Assembly: GCA_038182865.1 (NCBI GenBank) | Contig: CP116226.1 | Location: 2,604,001 to 2,668,000, forward strand | Direction: 5' to 3' | Length of the DNA: 64,000 nucleotides | Source: Microbacterium enclense | GTDB taxonomy: Bacteria > Actinomycetota > Actinomycetes > Actinomycetales > Microbacteriaceae | Part shown: in pieces, positions 24,517-33,227 of the stretch | Layout of the letters: the number at the start of each line of letters is the position of its first letter | How positions within the stretch are numbered: position 1 is the stretch's first letter | The notes under the pieces: model-generated | Seen by the model: only the letters and a program-made list of their open reading frames with translations | Database searches by the model: none | Told to the model about the DNA's origin: nothing | Position numbers and translations under genes: made by a program

Positions 24517-26430
24517 CTATTCGGTTGGAATCCACACACGCATTCTCGTCGGTCCTCGTTGAGCCCAGTTGTGGTACTGGATCAGGGCCACTTCTCCGAC
24601 CTGTTCTTTTGCCTGAGCCCCGGATAGCTTGTACGGCCAGGGAGAGTCCTTGGCGGGCTGTTCAGCCGCGGTGATCCAGAGCTTGCCATCGCGTTCATGA
24701 ATTCCGCCAGTCAGGTCGATGTGTATCGATGTGAAGTCTGCATCGCCCGTGTCGATGGACTCGAGTGCGTAAACCTCAGGGCCGCGCTCGATTGCTACGC
24801 AGCCGCGTATGGCGTCGATGCGAGAGTCAGCTGAACGAATCTGAGGGATCATCGGCAAGCTCAGTTCGACGATGTCACCCGCGTTAAAAGCCCTACGGAC
24901 GGCCGCCATTCCAGGATTCGCGGTCTGTTCGTGTCCGTTGACCTTGATACTCGTTCCCTCAGCCCACGCGGGTACTCGCAGTGACAGGGTCCATGGTCGC
25001 GCGGAGTCTTTCATCACACGGATTCGAACGGTGCCGCTGCGAGGATAGTCCGTTTCGATGTTGAGCGCGATGTCTTGCCCGTTGCTCAGGGTGGTTCGTA
25101 TTTCAGACGGTGCGTACTGGTGAATCTGTACGCCATTGTCGTCCGCGGTGGCGATGTAGGTCCCGAGAGTGGCGAAGGTGCGCGCGACGTAAGGGGGGCA
25201 GCAGGAGACCTCGAACCAGGGAGCGCGGAGAGACGACGAGGCCCGGAGGGATGTTTCTTCCGGATCTGCGGGCGCTCCGGGTACGCGCTGGTGGAGCGTG
25301 TTGGAGTAGTAGAACGCTCGTCCGTCTTCGCTGGGGGAGGTGGCGACGACGTTGTAGAGGGTTCGCTCGATGAGGTCGGCGTACCTCGCGTCCCCCTCGG
25401 CGAGAAGCAGGCGCCACGAGAACATGATGGAGCCGATTCCTGCACATGTTTCCGAGTAGGCGCGATCCGGGGGGAGCTCCCAATCCTCGCCGAATGCTTC
25501 GTCCTGATGGTGTGATCCCTGTCCGCCTGTAATGTACGTACGACGAGCGACAGTGTTTCCCCATTGCTGACGCAACGTGTCGAGCAGGCTTGCGTCGTCG
25601 TTCTCGACTGCTATGTCCACTGCGCCTGCGGCGAGATAGTTTGCTCGGACTGCGTGGCCGTGCAAGACGGTGGTGTCGCGGACAGGAATCTCGTCTTGGA
25701 AGTACGAGCGTCCCCATTCGATGTCGTTGAGGGTGCGATGTCCTCGACGATCAATGAAGAGACGGGCCTGTTCGAGGTATCGTTCCTCGCCCGTCACGCG
25801 GGCCAGCTCGGCGAGGCCGACTTCGATCTCAGGGTGTCCGCAAACCGCGTTGCGTCCATCCGGGCCGAAGACGGTGTAGACGAGGTCTGCGGCTCGTCGT
25901 GCGACGTCGAGAAGCCCGTCGTCACTGTTGGGGCGGGTGCGTTCGCGTGCGACCGCTGCTTGGAAGAGGTGACCGAGGCAATATAGCTCGTGTCCCCATT
26001 CGAGGTCGGACCACCTGGGCTCCTGACCGAGTCGACCAAACTTAGTGTTGAGATAGCCGTCCGCTTCCTGCGCGGCAGCTACGCGGGCTACGACCCCGCG
26101 GAAAGTGCGCTCGAGAGCGGGGTCGTCGCTTCGTCCGATTTCCCAGGCGACGGCTTCGAGATACTTGAAGACCTCGGAGTCGGAGAATTCTCGCCCGCGT
26201 CGCCCAGTTGGGAGGGTTCCAGCGGAACCTCGGTCGAAGTTGGGAAGCCAGCCTTCCGACTCCAGGCGTCCGAAGATGTGGGTGAGGGTGTTTCGGGCGT
26301 TAGTGTCTTGGCGTTCGCCCCAGAATCCGCCGGTGATGCGGACTTCGTTGAGGCCAAGCGGCGTGAGGATGCCCTTGCTGGGCACCACAGGCGCCAAAGG
26401 CTGAGCCAGTGGGGGAGTGGTGACGGTCAT
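24517..26430 (-). CDS. GH127 beta-L-arabinofuranosidase
   Basis: 637 residues, ATG after AAGGGA, the usual size for GH127. It removes beta-L-arabinofuranosyl residues, as found in plant glycans such as extensin. Sequence positions equivalent to the zinc-cysteine active site of Bifidobacterium HypBA1 are present: Glu327 and Cys329 (AYSETCAG), Cys410 (putative nucleophile) and Cys411 (EVSCCPPYVAR), and Glu311 (QDEAFGEDW) as possible acid/base. No signal peptide, so intracellular. Third gene of the GH51-lacI-GH127 operon, after a 160-base gap. Confidence 0.91.
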   Translation of the reverse strand: MTVTTPPLAQPLAPVVPSKGILTPLGLNEVRITGGFWGERQDTNARNTLTHIFGRLESEGWLPNFDRGSAGTLPTGRRGREFSDSEVFKYLEAVAWEIGRSDDPALERTFRGVVARVAAAQEADGYLNTKFGRLGQEPRWSDLEWGHELYCLGHLFQAAVARERTRPNSDDGLLDVARRAADLVYTVFGPDGRNAVCGHPEIEVGLAELARVTGEERYLEQARLFIDRRGHRTLNDIEWGRSYFQDEIPVRDTTVLHGHAVRANYLAAGAVDIAVENDDASLLDTLRQQWGNTVARRTYITGGQGSHHQDEAFGEDWELPPDRAYSETCAGIGSIMFSWRLLLAEGDARYADLIERTLYNVVATSPSEDGRAFYYSNTLHQRVPGAPADPEETSLRASSSLRAPWFEVSCCPPYVARTFATLGTYIATADDNGVQIHQYAPSEIRTTLSNGQDIALNIETDYPRSGTVRIRVMKDSARPWTLSLRVPAWAEGTSIKVNGHEQTANPGMAAVRRAFNAGDIVELSLPMIPQIRSADSRIDAIRGCVAIERGPEVYALESIDTGDADFTSIHIDLTGGIHERDGKLWITAAEQPAKDSPWPYKLSGAQAKEQVGEVALIQYHNWAQRGPTRMRVWIPTE

Positions 26431-26590
26431 TTGTTATCCCTTGGAAAGAGCGGAGCTCAAGGCTGCACAGAGTGACATCGAAGGATGAGGAACGGGACTT
26501 TCCACGTCAGCGCGACGGGATCTGGTTGAGTCAACGCTGTAGTGGCGATGCCCGAAGGGCCAGCGCGGTGCGGGTTCGGTGGCGCTGGTG

Positions 26591-27604
26591 TTAGGCAGAC
26601 TGGCGGGCTACGAGCGACGAGCTTGCTACGAGCTCTACGGGCGTGCTGGCGCGGCCTTCTACACGAGCGGCGAGGAGGTCTACCGCGAGTTTTGCGATTT
26701 CCTCGGTGCCCGGTTCGATGGTGGTGAGGGGCGGGATGGAGAATTCCGCCATTGGTACGTTGTCGAAGCCGACTACCGCGAGATCTCGGGGGGCGTGGAG
26801 GCCAGCGGCGTAGGCGGCTTGGAGGGCTCCGAAGGCGAGGGTGTCGTTGAAGCAGAACACCGCGTCTGGGCGTTCGGGCAGTGCGAGGAGTTGGGCCATT
26901 CCGACGGCTCCGTCTCGGAGGTGCCATTCCTCGGCCGGGATGACGTAGTCGGGCCGGTAAGGCATTCCGGCTGCCGCGAGAGCGTCAACGTATCCGTCGA
27001 GTCGCAGCGATGCGGCGCTGACCGTGCGCACGCGTGGGTTGGAACCGATCGCAGCGATGCGCTGGTATCCCCGGTCGATCAGATACTGCGTCGCCATGCG
27101 AGCGGCGGACGTGTTCGCCATTGTGACGTGATCGACGGGCCCGTTGAAGATCCGGTCGCCGAGGATGACGAGGCGGTCATTGCCGACGAGGTGCCGCTCG
27201 TCGCCAGGCCCTAGAGCATGGGGTTGGAAGATGAGGCCGTCCGAGTGTTGACGCTGAGCACCTGAGAGGATGCTGAGCTCGTGGTCCCGTCTGGCGCCAG
27301 TCTGTTCGATGACGACGGCCCAATCATGTCGTTCAGCCTGGATCATGATCCGGCGCGCGAGCGCGGAGAAGTACTCGATGCCGAGGTCCGGGATGGCAAG
27401 GGTGATCGTGCCGGTTCGCCCAGTTTTCAGGCTCCGAGCTGCGGTGTTGATTCGGTATCCCAGTTCGTCTACTGCCCGAAGGACACGGTCTCGTGTTTCG
27501 GGTCGTACGTGGGTGTTGCCCGACAAGACGTTGGATACGGTGCGGGCCGTCACACCGGCTAGCGCTCCGACATCCGCCATGGTCACGGCGCCCGTCTGGT
27601 TCAC
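26591..27604 (-). CDS. LacI-family repressor of the arabinose locus
   Basis: 337 residues from GTG 27604, overlapping the GH51 stop by four bases (GTGA). Helix-turn-helix MADVGALAGVTARTVSNVLSG, hinge INTAARSLKTG, then a sugar-binding effector domain (GTITLAIPDLG...; DAVFCFNDTLAFGALQAA; GFDNVPMAEFSIPPLTTIEP). Lying inside the operon it should be autoregulated. Proposed operators are the CATCGATG palindromes at 29115, 29273 and 40988. The effector is likely arabinose or an arabino-oligosaccharide. Confidence 0.93.
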   Translation of the reverse strand: MNQTGAVTMADVGALAGVTARTVSNVLSGNTHVRPETRDRVLRAVDELGYRINTAARSLKTGRTGTITLAIPDLGIEYFSALARRIMIQAERHDWAVVIEQTGARRDHELSILSGAQRQHSDGLIFQPHALGPGDERHLVGNDRLVILGDRIFNGPVDHVTMANTSAARMATQYLIDRGYQRIAAIGSNPRVRTVSAASLRLDGYVDALAAAGMPYRPDYVIPAEEWHLRDGAVGMAQLLALPERPDAVFCFNDTLAFGALQAAYAAGLHAPRDLAVVGFDNVPMAEFSIPPLTTIEPGTEEIAKLAVDLLAARVEGRASTPVELVASSSLVARQSA

Positions 27605-29103
27605 GCCGCTTCCCCCTCCAGTGCCCGCAGCTGCACGAAAGCCCATGATACGGCGGGTAGGTGGATACGGACACCGCCATCGACGGCTTCGGTCTTCAGA
27701 GCGCGCGGGACGACTCTGCTGGGGTCAGCTTGCGTGTTTGTCGCATGGAGATCCTCATCAAATAGAACCCAGGCCTCCACCAACTGGGTGGGAGGCAAGT
27801 GCACCTCGACAGTCCTCTCGTGCACTTCGTCCTTGTTGGTGGCGTAAATGTTGTACGCCGAGGAGTCCGGCGATTGCGTGACGGTCACCTGAACGTCAGG
27901 ATCCGAGCTTCTTGTTCGGAGGACGCTCCAGCCACTGGAGAGGGCGGCTGCGGAGAAGGGGTAAAACGTGGTTTGGCGCCAAGCTTGTCCATCGGCTTCG
28001 GTCCGGATGGGGCCGATGACGTTCACGAGTTGTGCGATCGCTGCGATGGCGACAGTGTCCGCGTGGCTGAGGATGGTCTGCAGAAGGGATCCCACTACAA
28101 CGGCGTCCAGCAGCGTGTACTCGTCTTCGAGGATGCGAGGGGCTACCTCGAACGAGCGAGACGGCGCCTGTTCGTCGTACGCGTGGTAGTTCCACACGTT
28201 CCATTCATCCAGGCTGATCTTCACATCCCTTGCATCCGGGTTTGCCGCTTTGGCGTCCGCGATGATGTCCTCGATCTCGGATAAGAATGCGTCCAGCTTG
28301 TCGTTCGACTTGAGGAAATCGGTGGTGTCGCCGGCGTCATAGAAGTAGATGTGACAGGACAGGTAGTCCACCAGCGCGACGTTCTTCTCCAGGACGTCGC
28401 GCTCCCACGAGCCGAACGTCGGCATCTCCGCGTTGGAGCTTCCGACAGCGATGAGCTTGAGGTCTGGATCAAACATCCGCATTGCGTTGGCGGTCGAAGC
28501 GGCGAGCGCGGCGTACTCCGTAGAGGACTTCGCTCCGAGCTGCCATGGTCCATCCAGTTCGTTGCCCAGACACCACAACTTCACATCGTGCGGCGAGGGG
28601 TGTCCATTGGCGGCCCGTTGGTCTGAGAGATCGGTTCCCTCAGGATGATTCACGTACTCGAGGAGTTCCAACGCTTCTCGAATGTTCCCGAGACCGAGGT
28701 TGAGCGCCAGCATCGGCTCGACGTTCGCGGCGCGACACCAGTCGATGAACTCATCCGTGCCGAACTGATTGGTCTCGATCGACTTCCATGCGAGGTCCAA
28801 CCGCCGGGGCCGCTCAGAACGTGGCCCGATTCCGTCGCGCCAGTTGTATCCGGAAACGAAATTGCCGCCGGGGTAGCGCACCGTCGTCACGCCGAGCTCG
28901 CGAACGAGTCCGAGAACGTCTTTACGGAAGCCGTTCTCATCAGCGCTGGGGTGCTCTGGGTCGTAGACACCGCCGTATACACCGCGACCGAGGTGTTCGA
29001 CGAAGGAGCCAAAGAGAGTCGGTTCCGCGACCCCCAACACATCGTCAGCGTTGATGTGCACCAACACCGCAGCCGGCCCGGCGAGAAGGTGACCATTGGT
29101 CAT
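27601..29103 (-). CDS. GH51 alpha-L-arabinofuranosidase
   Basis: 500 residues from ATG 29103, preceded by GGAG; the longer frame to 29142 would start inside or beyond the operator. Family hallmarks: FGSFVEHLGRGVYGGVYDP, TTVRYPGGNFVSGYNWRDG, acid/base Glu182 (WCLGNELDGPWQ) and nucleophile Glu300 (KISLDEWNVWNYH). C-terminal beta domain from about 390. Cytoplasmic; releases alpha-L-arabinofuranose from imported arabino-oligosaccharides. First gene of the operon with lacI and GH127, divergent from the second importer. Confidence 0.94.
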   Translation of the reverse strand: MTNGHLLAGPAAVLVHINADDVLGVAEPTLFGSFVEHLGRGVYGGVYDPEHPSADENGFRKDVLGLVRELGVTTVRYPGGNFVSGYNWRDGIGPRSERPRRLDLAWKSIETNQFGTDEFIDWCRAANVEPMLALNLGLGNIREALELLEYVNHPEGTDLSDQRAANGHPSPHDVKLWCLGNELDGPWQLGAKSSTEYAALAASTANAMRMFDPDLKLIAVGSSNAEMPTFGSWERDVLEKNVALVDYLSCHIYFYDAGDTTDFLKSNDKLDAFLSEIEDIIADAKAANPDARDVKISLDEWNVWNYHAYDEQAPSRSFEVAPRILEDEYTLLDAVVVGSLLQTILSHADTVAIAAIAQLVNVIGPIRTEADGQAWRQTTFYPFSAAALSSGWSVLRTRSSDPDVQVTVTQSPDSSAYNIYATNKDEVHERTVEVHLPPTQLVEAWVLFDEDLHATNTQADPSRVVPRALKTEAVDGGVRIHLPAVSWAFVQLRALEGEAA

Positions 29104-29114
29104 GGGAGGCTCCA

Positions 29115-29128
29115 TTTCATCGGTGAAA
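29115..29128. promoter_or_regulatory. LacI-type operator TTTCATCGGTGAAA
   Basis: Palindrome with one mismatched central pair, in the 5' leader of the GH51 gene 11 bases before its ATG. Shares the TTTCATCG/TGAAA arms with sites at 29273 and 40988. A bound repressor here would block the GH51-lacI-GH127 operon. Confidence 0.55.
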
Positions 29129-29272
29129 GACAGGGAGAACATATGAGCCGCGTCCGCGTCCTGTCAAATTTGGGCAAGTTCAAGGGGTGGCGCCGTGAAA
29201 CCGCTTTGGGGCGACTTGACGCGAGCGTGGTTCTTGTTGCAGTATGCGTCGAGCTGGTGTTCACGATGTATG

Positions 29273-29284
29273 TTCATCGATGAA
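29273..29284. promoter_or_regulatory. LacI-type operator TTCATCGATGAA
   Basis: Perfect 12-base palindrome 36 bases before the ATG of the second importer's binding protein. Same core as the site at 40988. Proposed target of the LacI at 26591. Confidence 0.58.
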
Positions 29285-29320
29285 ATTAGCTTACCCGTAG
29301 ATCTGAGAGGCAATCACGCA

Positions 29321-30580
29321 ATGAAGCTCACTCCTCGCTGGCGCGCCGTCGCCGGACTCATCGCCATCCCCGTAGCTGCAACGCTGGCGCTCACCGGCTG
29401 CTCAGCCGGGAGCGGCGATGCAAACGCCTCGGACGGTCCCGTGACCTTGACCGTCTGGCACTACTACAACACCGACGGCCAGCTGGCCACCCTCCAGAAG
29501 CTTGCCGATAGCTTTGAGGCGAAGCACCCGAACGTCACGGTGGACTTCCAGTACGTGCCCGTGGACCAAATGACCACCAAGGCTGTCACGGCCGCCGGGG
29601 CCAAGACGGGTCCCGATGTGCTCGTCTTCGGTGCTTCCGGCACCTACGATCTGTCGCAGGCTGGCGCGATCGAACCGATGAACTGGTTCAACGACTTCGC
29701 CGACGCGAGCCAGTTTCCGGACGGGGCTCGACAGAACATCGATGGCGAGCTGTACGGCGTGCAGGGCTTCGTGAACCTGCTGGGCCTTTGGTACAACAAG
29801 GACATGATGACGCAACTCGGCATCGACGCACCGCCGAAGACCATGTCCGAACTGCAGGACGACATGGCCCTCGCTGCGGCGGCCGGCAAGCAGGGCATCA
29901 CGCTCACCGGCAAGCCCGGTCTCGAAAGCCAGTGGCAGGGATTCCCCTGGTTCACCTCGAACGGCTTCGACTACGCCGACGCCCAGGCGAAGCCGATGGC
30001 CGCTACCTATTCCATGCTGAGCGACTGGGTGAACAAGGGCTACCTGTCCAAGGAAGCGACCACGTGGGATCAGACAATCCCGTTCCAGCAGTTCGCCGCT
30101 GGGTCGTCTCTGTTCGCCGTGAATGGCAACTGGCAGGTCTCGGCCGCCAAAGAGGCGTCCTTCAAGTACGGAGTGGCACCCTTGCCGCTGTCGTCCGAGG
30201 GAGGTGTCCTGCTCGGTGGAGAAGTGCAGAACGTCGGCGCATTCTCCGCTCACAAGGAGCTCGCTCAGGAGTTCCTGGAAGAGACGTTCTTCTCCACTGA
30301 CGGCGAGCTGGCCCTGCTGTCCGGCTTCGGTGCCATTCCCACTCGCGCGGACGCTGCATCCTCGTCTGAGATCAGCAGTGACCCCATCCTGAGCGTGTTC
30401 GCTGACATCGTGCAGAAGCAGGGGCGCCCGTCGCCGAGCCCGGCCGTGCCCTCGAAGAACGTCAACGCCGTTGAGACGCTCATGGGCGACTACTGGAGCA
30501 AGGCCATCGCCGGCGAGGGATCGCCCGACCTGCTTTCGCAGAATCTCATGACGGAACTCCAGCCGCTGCTGAAGGGCTAA
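29321..30580 (+). CDS. Substrate-binding lipoprotein of the second sugar importer
   Basis: 419 residues from ATG 29321 (GAGAGG ten bases upstream). The lipoprotein signal ends LALTG-C, with Cys at about residue 27. Family-1 solute-binding fold: TLTVWHYYNTDGQLATLQKLADSF, NLLGLWYNKDMM, AVNGNWQVSAAKEASFKYGVAP. Divergent from the GH51 gene with an operator between, so it should import arabino-oligosaccharides or a related plant oligosaccharide. Confidence 0.93.
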   Translation: MKLTPRWRAVAGLIAIPVAATLALTGCSAGSGDANASDGPVTLTVWHYYNTDGQLATLQKLADSFEAKHPNVTVDFQYVPVDQMTTKAVTAAGAKTGPDVLVFGASGTYDLSQAGAIEPMNWFNDFADASQFPDGARQNIDGELYGVQGFVNLLGLWYNKDMMTQLGIDAPPKTMSELQDDMALAAAAGKQGITLTGKPGLESQWQGFPWFTSNGFDYADAQAKPMAATYSMLSDWVNKGYLSKEATTWDQTIPFQQFAAGSSLFAVNGNWQVSAAKEASFKYGVAPLPLSSEGGVLLGGEVQNVGAFSAHKELAQEFLEETFFSTDGELALLSGFGAIPTRADAASSSEISSDPILSVFADIVQKQGRPSPSPAVPSKNVNAVETLMGDYWSKAIAGEGSPDLLSQNLMTELQPLLKG

Positions 30581-30585
30581 CACCC

Positions 30586-31557
30586 ATGGGTTCGTCGATT
30601 ACACATGTTCACGTGAGTCGCGGCCCGGCATCGTCCCCCATTTCCCCGGCGAGCACCCGCTCGCCGGGGAAACCCCGTCGTGGACGTCGCCCCGCCAACT
30701 CCTCACGTCTCGCTTTCGCGCTCCCCGCAGCTGCGCTTCTCGCCGCACTAGCCGTTTGGCCGCTCATTCAGCTACTGCGGATGAGCGTGCATGATGTGCG
30801 CGGTGCAACGCTCAACAGGGCGTGGGACTTTGTCGGATTCGACAATTACGTAGCGCTCTTCTCCGATCCTGAATTCGGCAAGGTCGTTCTCAATACCCTG
30901 ACGTTCGTCATCGCCGTCACCATCTTGGGGATGGTGGGTGGCTTCGCAGTCGCGGTCTCTCTTTGGTCCAACACACGTGGAGGGTCCATCCTCCTGGCCA
31001 TCATGGTCTTCGTCTGGGCCCTTCCCCCCGTCATCAACGGCTCCATCTGGAAGTTCCTCCTCGGCGAAAGCGGACTCGTCAACGAGATTCTGCGAGGGCT
31101 GGGACTCACCCACAGCAGCGTCGGATTCCTGTATGACCCGGCGCTGGCTTTGTGGTCTGTTGCGCTCGTGAACGCCTGGGCGGTCATCCCTTTCAACGCC
31201 CTCATCTTCCGCGCCACGTTGCTGAGCGTCGACGAGTCCGTCCTCGAAGCGGCCGAGGTGGACGGGGCGCGCCCCTGGCACCGCACCCGCTATATCCTCG
31301 CGCCTCACGCTCGCTCCGCCGCGACCGTCCTCACGGTTCTCACGATCGTGTACGCCTTCCGCAGCTTCGACTTCATTTACGTCATGACCGCTGGAGGACC
31401 GGGCACCGCGTCGACCACGCTCCCGTACCTCGCCTACGTTCAAGCATTTGCGACCTTGAACTACGGCAACGGCGCCGCCACAGCGCTCCTGTCGCTCGTC
31501 GTCGTCATCATCTTCGCCCTGATCTATGCACGCGACGTGCGCCGAAATGAGGACTGA
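30586..31557 (+). CDS. Permease of the second sugar importer, MalF type
   Basis: 323 residues, starting 5 bases after the binding-protein stop. An unusually long basic, proline/serine-rich N-terminus (about 45 residues) precedes six TM segments. EAA loop VLEAAEVDGARPWHRTRYIL; VMTAGGPGTASTTLPYLAY near the end is typical. A perfect stem-loop (30641-30672) lies inside the N-terminal coding part; no start codon is available downstream of it in this frame. Confidence 0.92.
   Translation: MGSSITHVHVSRGPASSPISPASTRSPGKPRRGRRPANSSRLAFALPAAALLAALAVWPLIQLLRMSVHDVRGATLNRAWDFVGFDNYVALFSDPEFGKVVLNTLTFVIAVTILGMVGGFAVAVSLWSNTRGGSILLAIMVFVWALPPVINGSIWKFLLGESGLVNEILRGLGLTHSSVGFLYDPALALWSVALVNAWAVIPFNALIFRATLLSVDESVLEAAEVDGARPWHRTRYILAPHARSAATVLTVLTIVYAFRSFDFIYVMTAGGPGTASTTLPYLAYVQAFATLNYGNGAATALLSLVVVIIFALIYARDVRRNED
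30641..30672 (+). other. Perfect 14-base stem-loop inside the permease 5' coding region
   Basis: TTTCCCCGGCGAGC (30641-30654), loop ACCC, then the exact complement at 30659-30672. It occupies the place where the other importer has its post-binding-protein hairpin, but here it is translated (residues about 19-29). It may stabilise the binding-protein mRNA end or damp permease expression. Confidence 0.6.
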
Positions 31558-31562
31558 CCACC

Positions 31563-32387
31563 ATGGCAATCCGCAAACGCCGCGAACCCGTCGCGTTCTC
31601 ATTCAGGGTCCTGCTCTACGGTCTGTACGGTCTGCCGCTGTTGTGGATCGTGTTGACGTCTTTCAAGAGTCAAAACGAGGTTCTTTCGTCCCAAGCGTCA
31701 CTCTTCTTCGCGCCCACGTGGGACGCCTACGCCTCGGCGCTCGCAGATCGACAGCTTGGTGCTTCACTCAGCCAGTCCGCCATCATCGCTGTCGGCACGA
31801 CCGTCCTATGCTTGGCGTTCGCAATCCCCGCTGCATATGCGTTGGCTCGAGTGAACAACCGCATCGTCGTACCGGCACTCGCCCTGCTCGTCGTACTTCA
31901 AATGATCCCGCAAACTGCCAACTTGATTCCGTTGTTCTGGGTCCTGTCCCAATGGGGTCTGTTGAACACGAACGTCGGACTCATCCTCGCGGACGCCACA
32001 ATGTTCCTCCCATGGGCGGTGTTGCTCCTTCGCCCCTTCTTCTCGGCAGTTCCCATCGCCATCGAAGAGGCAGGGCTTATCGACGGCGCGCGCAGTTTCC
32101 GAGCGTTCTTTTCCATCGCCCTTCCGCTCGCGCGAAACGGGATTCTGACCGTCAGCTCAATCATCTTCTTGGTCTCCTGGGGAGAGTTCCTTTACGGAAT
32201 TACGTTCATGCTGACTCCTGACAAGTACCCCATGAGTGCTCTGATCGCACAACAGGCAGGAGCATTCGGAATCGACTGGCCGCGGATGATGGCCTTCGCC
32301 GTTGTGTCCTCGCTACCCGTCTTCGCCGTATACGTCTTCAGCTACAGGCTGTTGCGTACCGGGCTGACCCTGGGTGCTGTCAAATAG
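31563..32387 (+). CDS. Permease of the second sugar importer, MalG type
   Basis: 274 residues, six TM segments, starting 5 bases after the first permease. EAA loop AIEEAGLIDGARSFRAFFSIALPL. C-terminus YRLLRTGLTLGAVK is typical of CUT1 permeases. No ATPase gene follows; a strong hairpin closes the operon. Confidence 0.93.
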   Translation: MAIRKRREPVAFSFRVLLYGLYGLPLLWIVLTSFKSQNEVLSSQASLFFAPTWDAYASALADRQLGASLSQSAIIAVGTTVLCLAFAIPAAYALARVNNRIVVPALALLVVLQMIPQTANLIPLFWVLSQWGLLNTNVGLILADATMFLPWAVLLLRPFFSAVPIAIEEAGLIDGARSFRAFFSIALPLARNGILTVSSIIFLVSWGEFLYGITFMLTPDKYPMSALIAQQAGAFGIDWPRMMAFAVVSSLPVFAVYVFSYRLLRTGLTLGAVK

Positions 32388-32400
32388 CACCAGCAACGAA

Positions 32401-32446
32401 CATGCTGTGGGCCTCCGCCGATTTCTCGACGGAGGCCCACAGCATG
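32401..32446 (+). terminator. Strong terminator-like hairpin after the second importer
   Basis: CATGCTGTGGGCCTCCG (32401-32417) pairs perfectly with 32430-32446 over 17 bases, loop 12, starting 13 bases past the last permease stop. No T-run, as is usual for actinobacterial hairpin terminators. Confidence 0.8.
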
Positions 32447-32586
32447 TCATGTCAGGGCGAAAGAGGAGGAAAGAACGTTCGGTGCCCACCTCAAGAGTTC
32501 CGCAGCCCATACGAGGGTTCCCAAGCCGAACCGCATTTCGGGACCTTGCGTCCATAGTCCGAACAGCCAGCGAGGGTGGCTCGGCT

Positions 32587-32846
32587 CTACGGGGCGCACT
32601 GAGACAAGGACAGGATCTCGTTCTCCATCTACAAGACCCGCAGGCGACGGCACAGCTCGACGAGCTCCTTGTGCCCATTGGTCGTCAGACCTGGCTTTCG
32701 GCCGCCATCGGTCGCGTTGCGGTTCAACCAGTTGCCAAGACAGGACTTGCTGATCCCGAGCTCACGCGCGGTATGGGCGATGGCTTGCCCTGCACGACGA
32801 AATCGAGGGCGCGACGCCGGAACTCCGGCGGGTGGATAGCAGACAT
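32587..32846 (-). pseudogene. Remnant of an IS3-type OrfA transposase subunit
   Basis: From ATG 32846 (AAGGAG upstream) the frame reads MSAIHPPEFRRRALDFVVQGK, then shifts by one base into IAHTARELGISKSCLGNWLNR, a transposase helix-turn-helix. It hits an in-frame TAG before MENEILSLSQCAP, where intact relatives have the leucine-zipper-like ...LEMENEIL. No OrfB follows. A frameshift plus a stop make this a dead insertion-sequence fragment, at the boundary between the arabinose locus and WxL-like locus 2. Confidence 0.72.
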
Positions 32847-33227
32847 CTCACGGACTCCTTCCGAGACGATCATCGCTCCGACTCAGGTGTCCGGCAATAC
32901 GGTTCAAGCTCCCTCGCCATAGGCGTTGCGTTCAGTGCTGTTGTCGTGTTGCTCATAGCTCTGAATACGAGACAGGGCAAGCGAGGCCAAAGGCCGCTTC
33001 AGTTCCGGTGCGATCGTTTGACGTAAAAGCCGGTGCGAGAGGTAGCCGTTTGGGGTTCGCTTACTGGAACGCTCTTGAGGCTAGCCAGCACGGTCGCGAC
33101 ATATCGTTCTCAGGTATGACGGGATAGCCCCGTAGTGGTCTTGCTGGATGACGCGCGGGGCGCGAGATTTTCTTTAGCCTTCCTGTAATGCCGGTGTTCG
33201 GCCTCCTATTCTGGAAGGGATCCGCGC
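32847..33227. other. Intergenic stretch beside the IS remnant, no gene seen
   Basis: Contains the leader of the membrane-protein gene (GGAAGGGAT ribosome site at its end). No terminal inverted repeat recognised and no coding frame supportable. Confidence 0.45.

Noticed and set aside
32374..32922. Plus-strand frame over the IS fragment
   Set aside because: It is the antisense of the OrfA remnant, whose minus-strand reading has recognisable transposase sequence.
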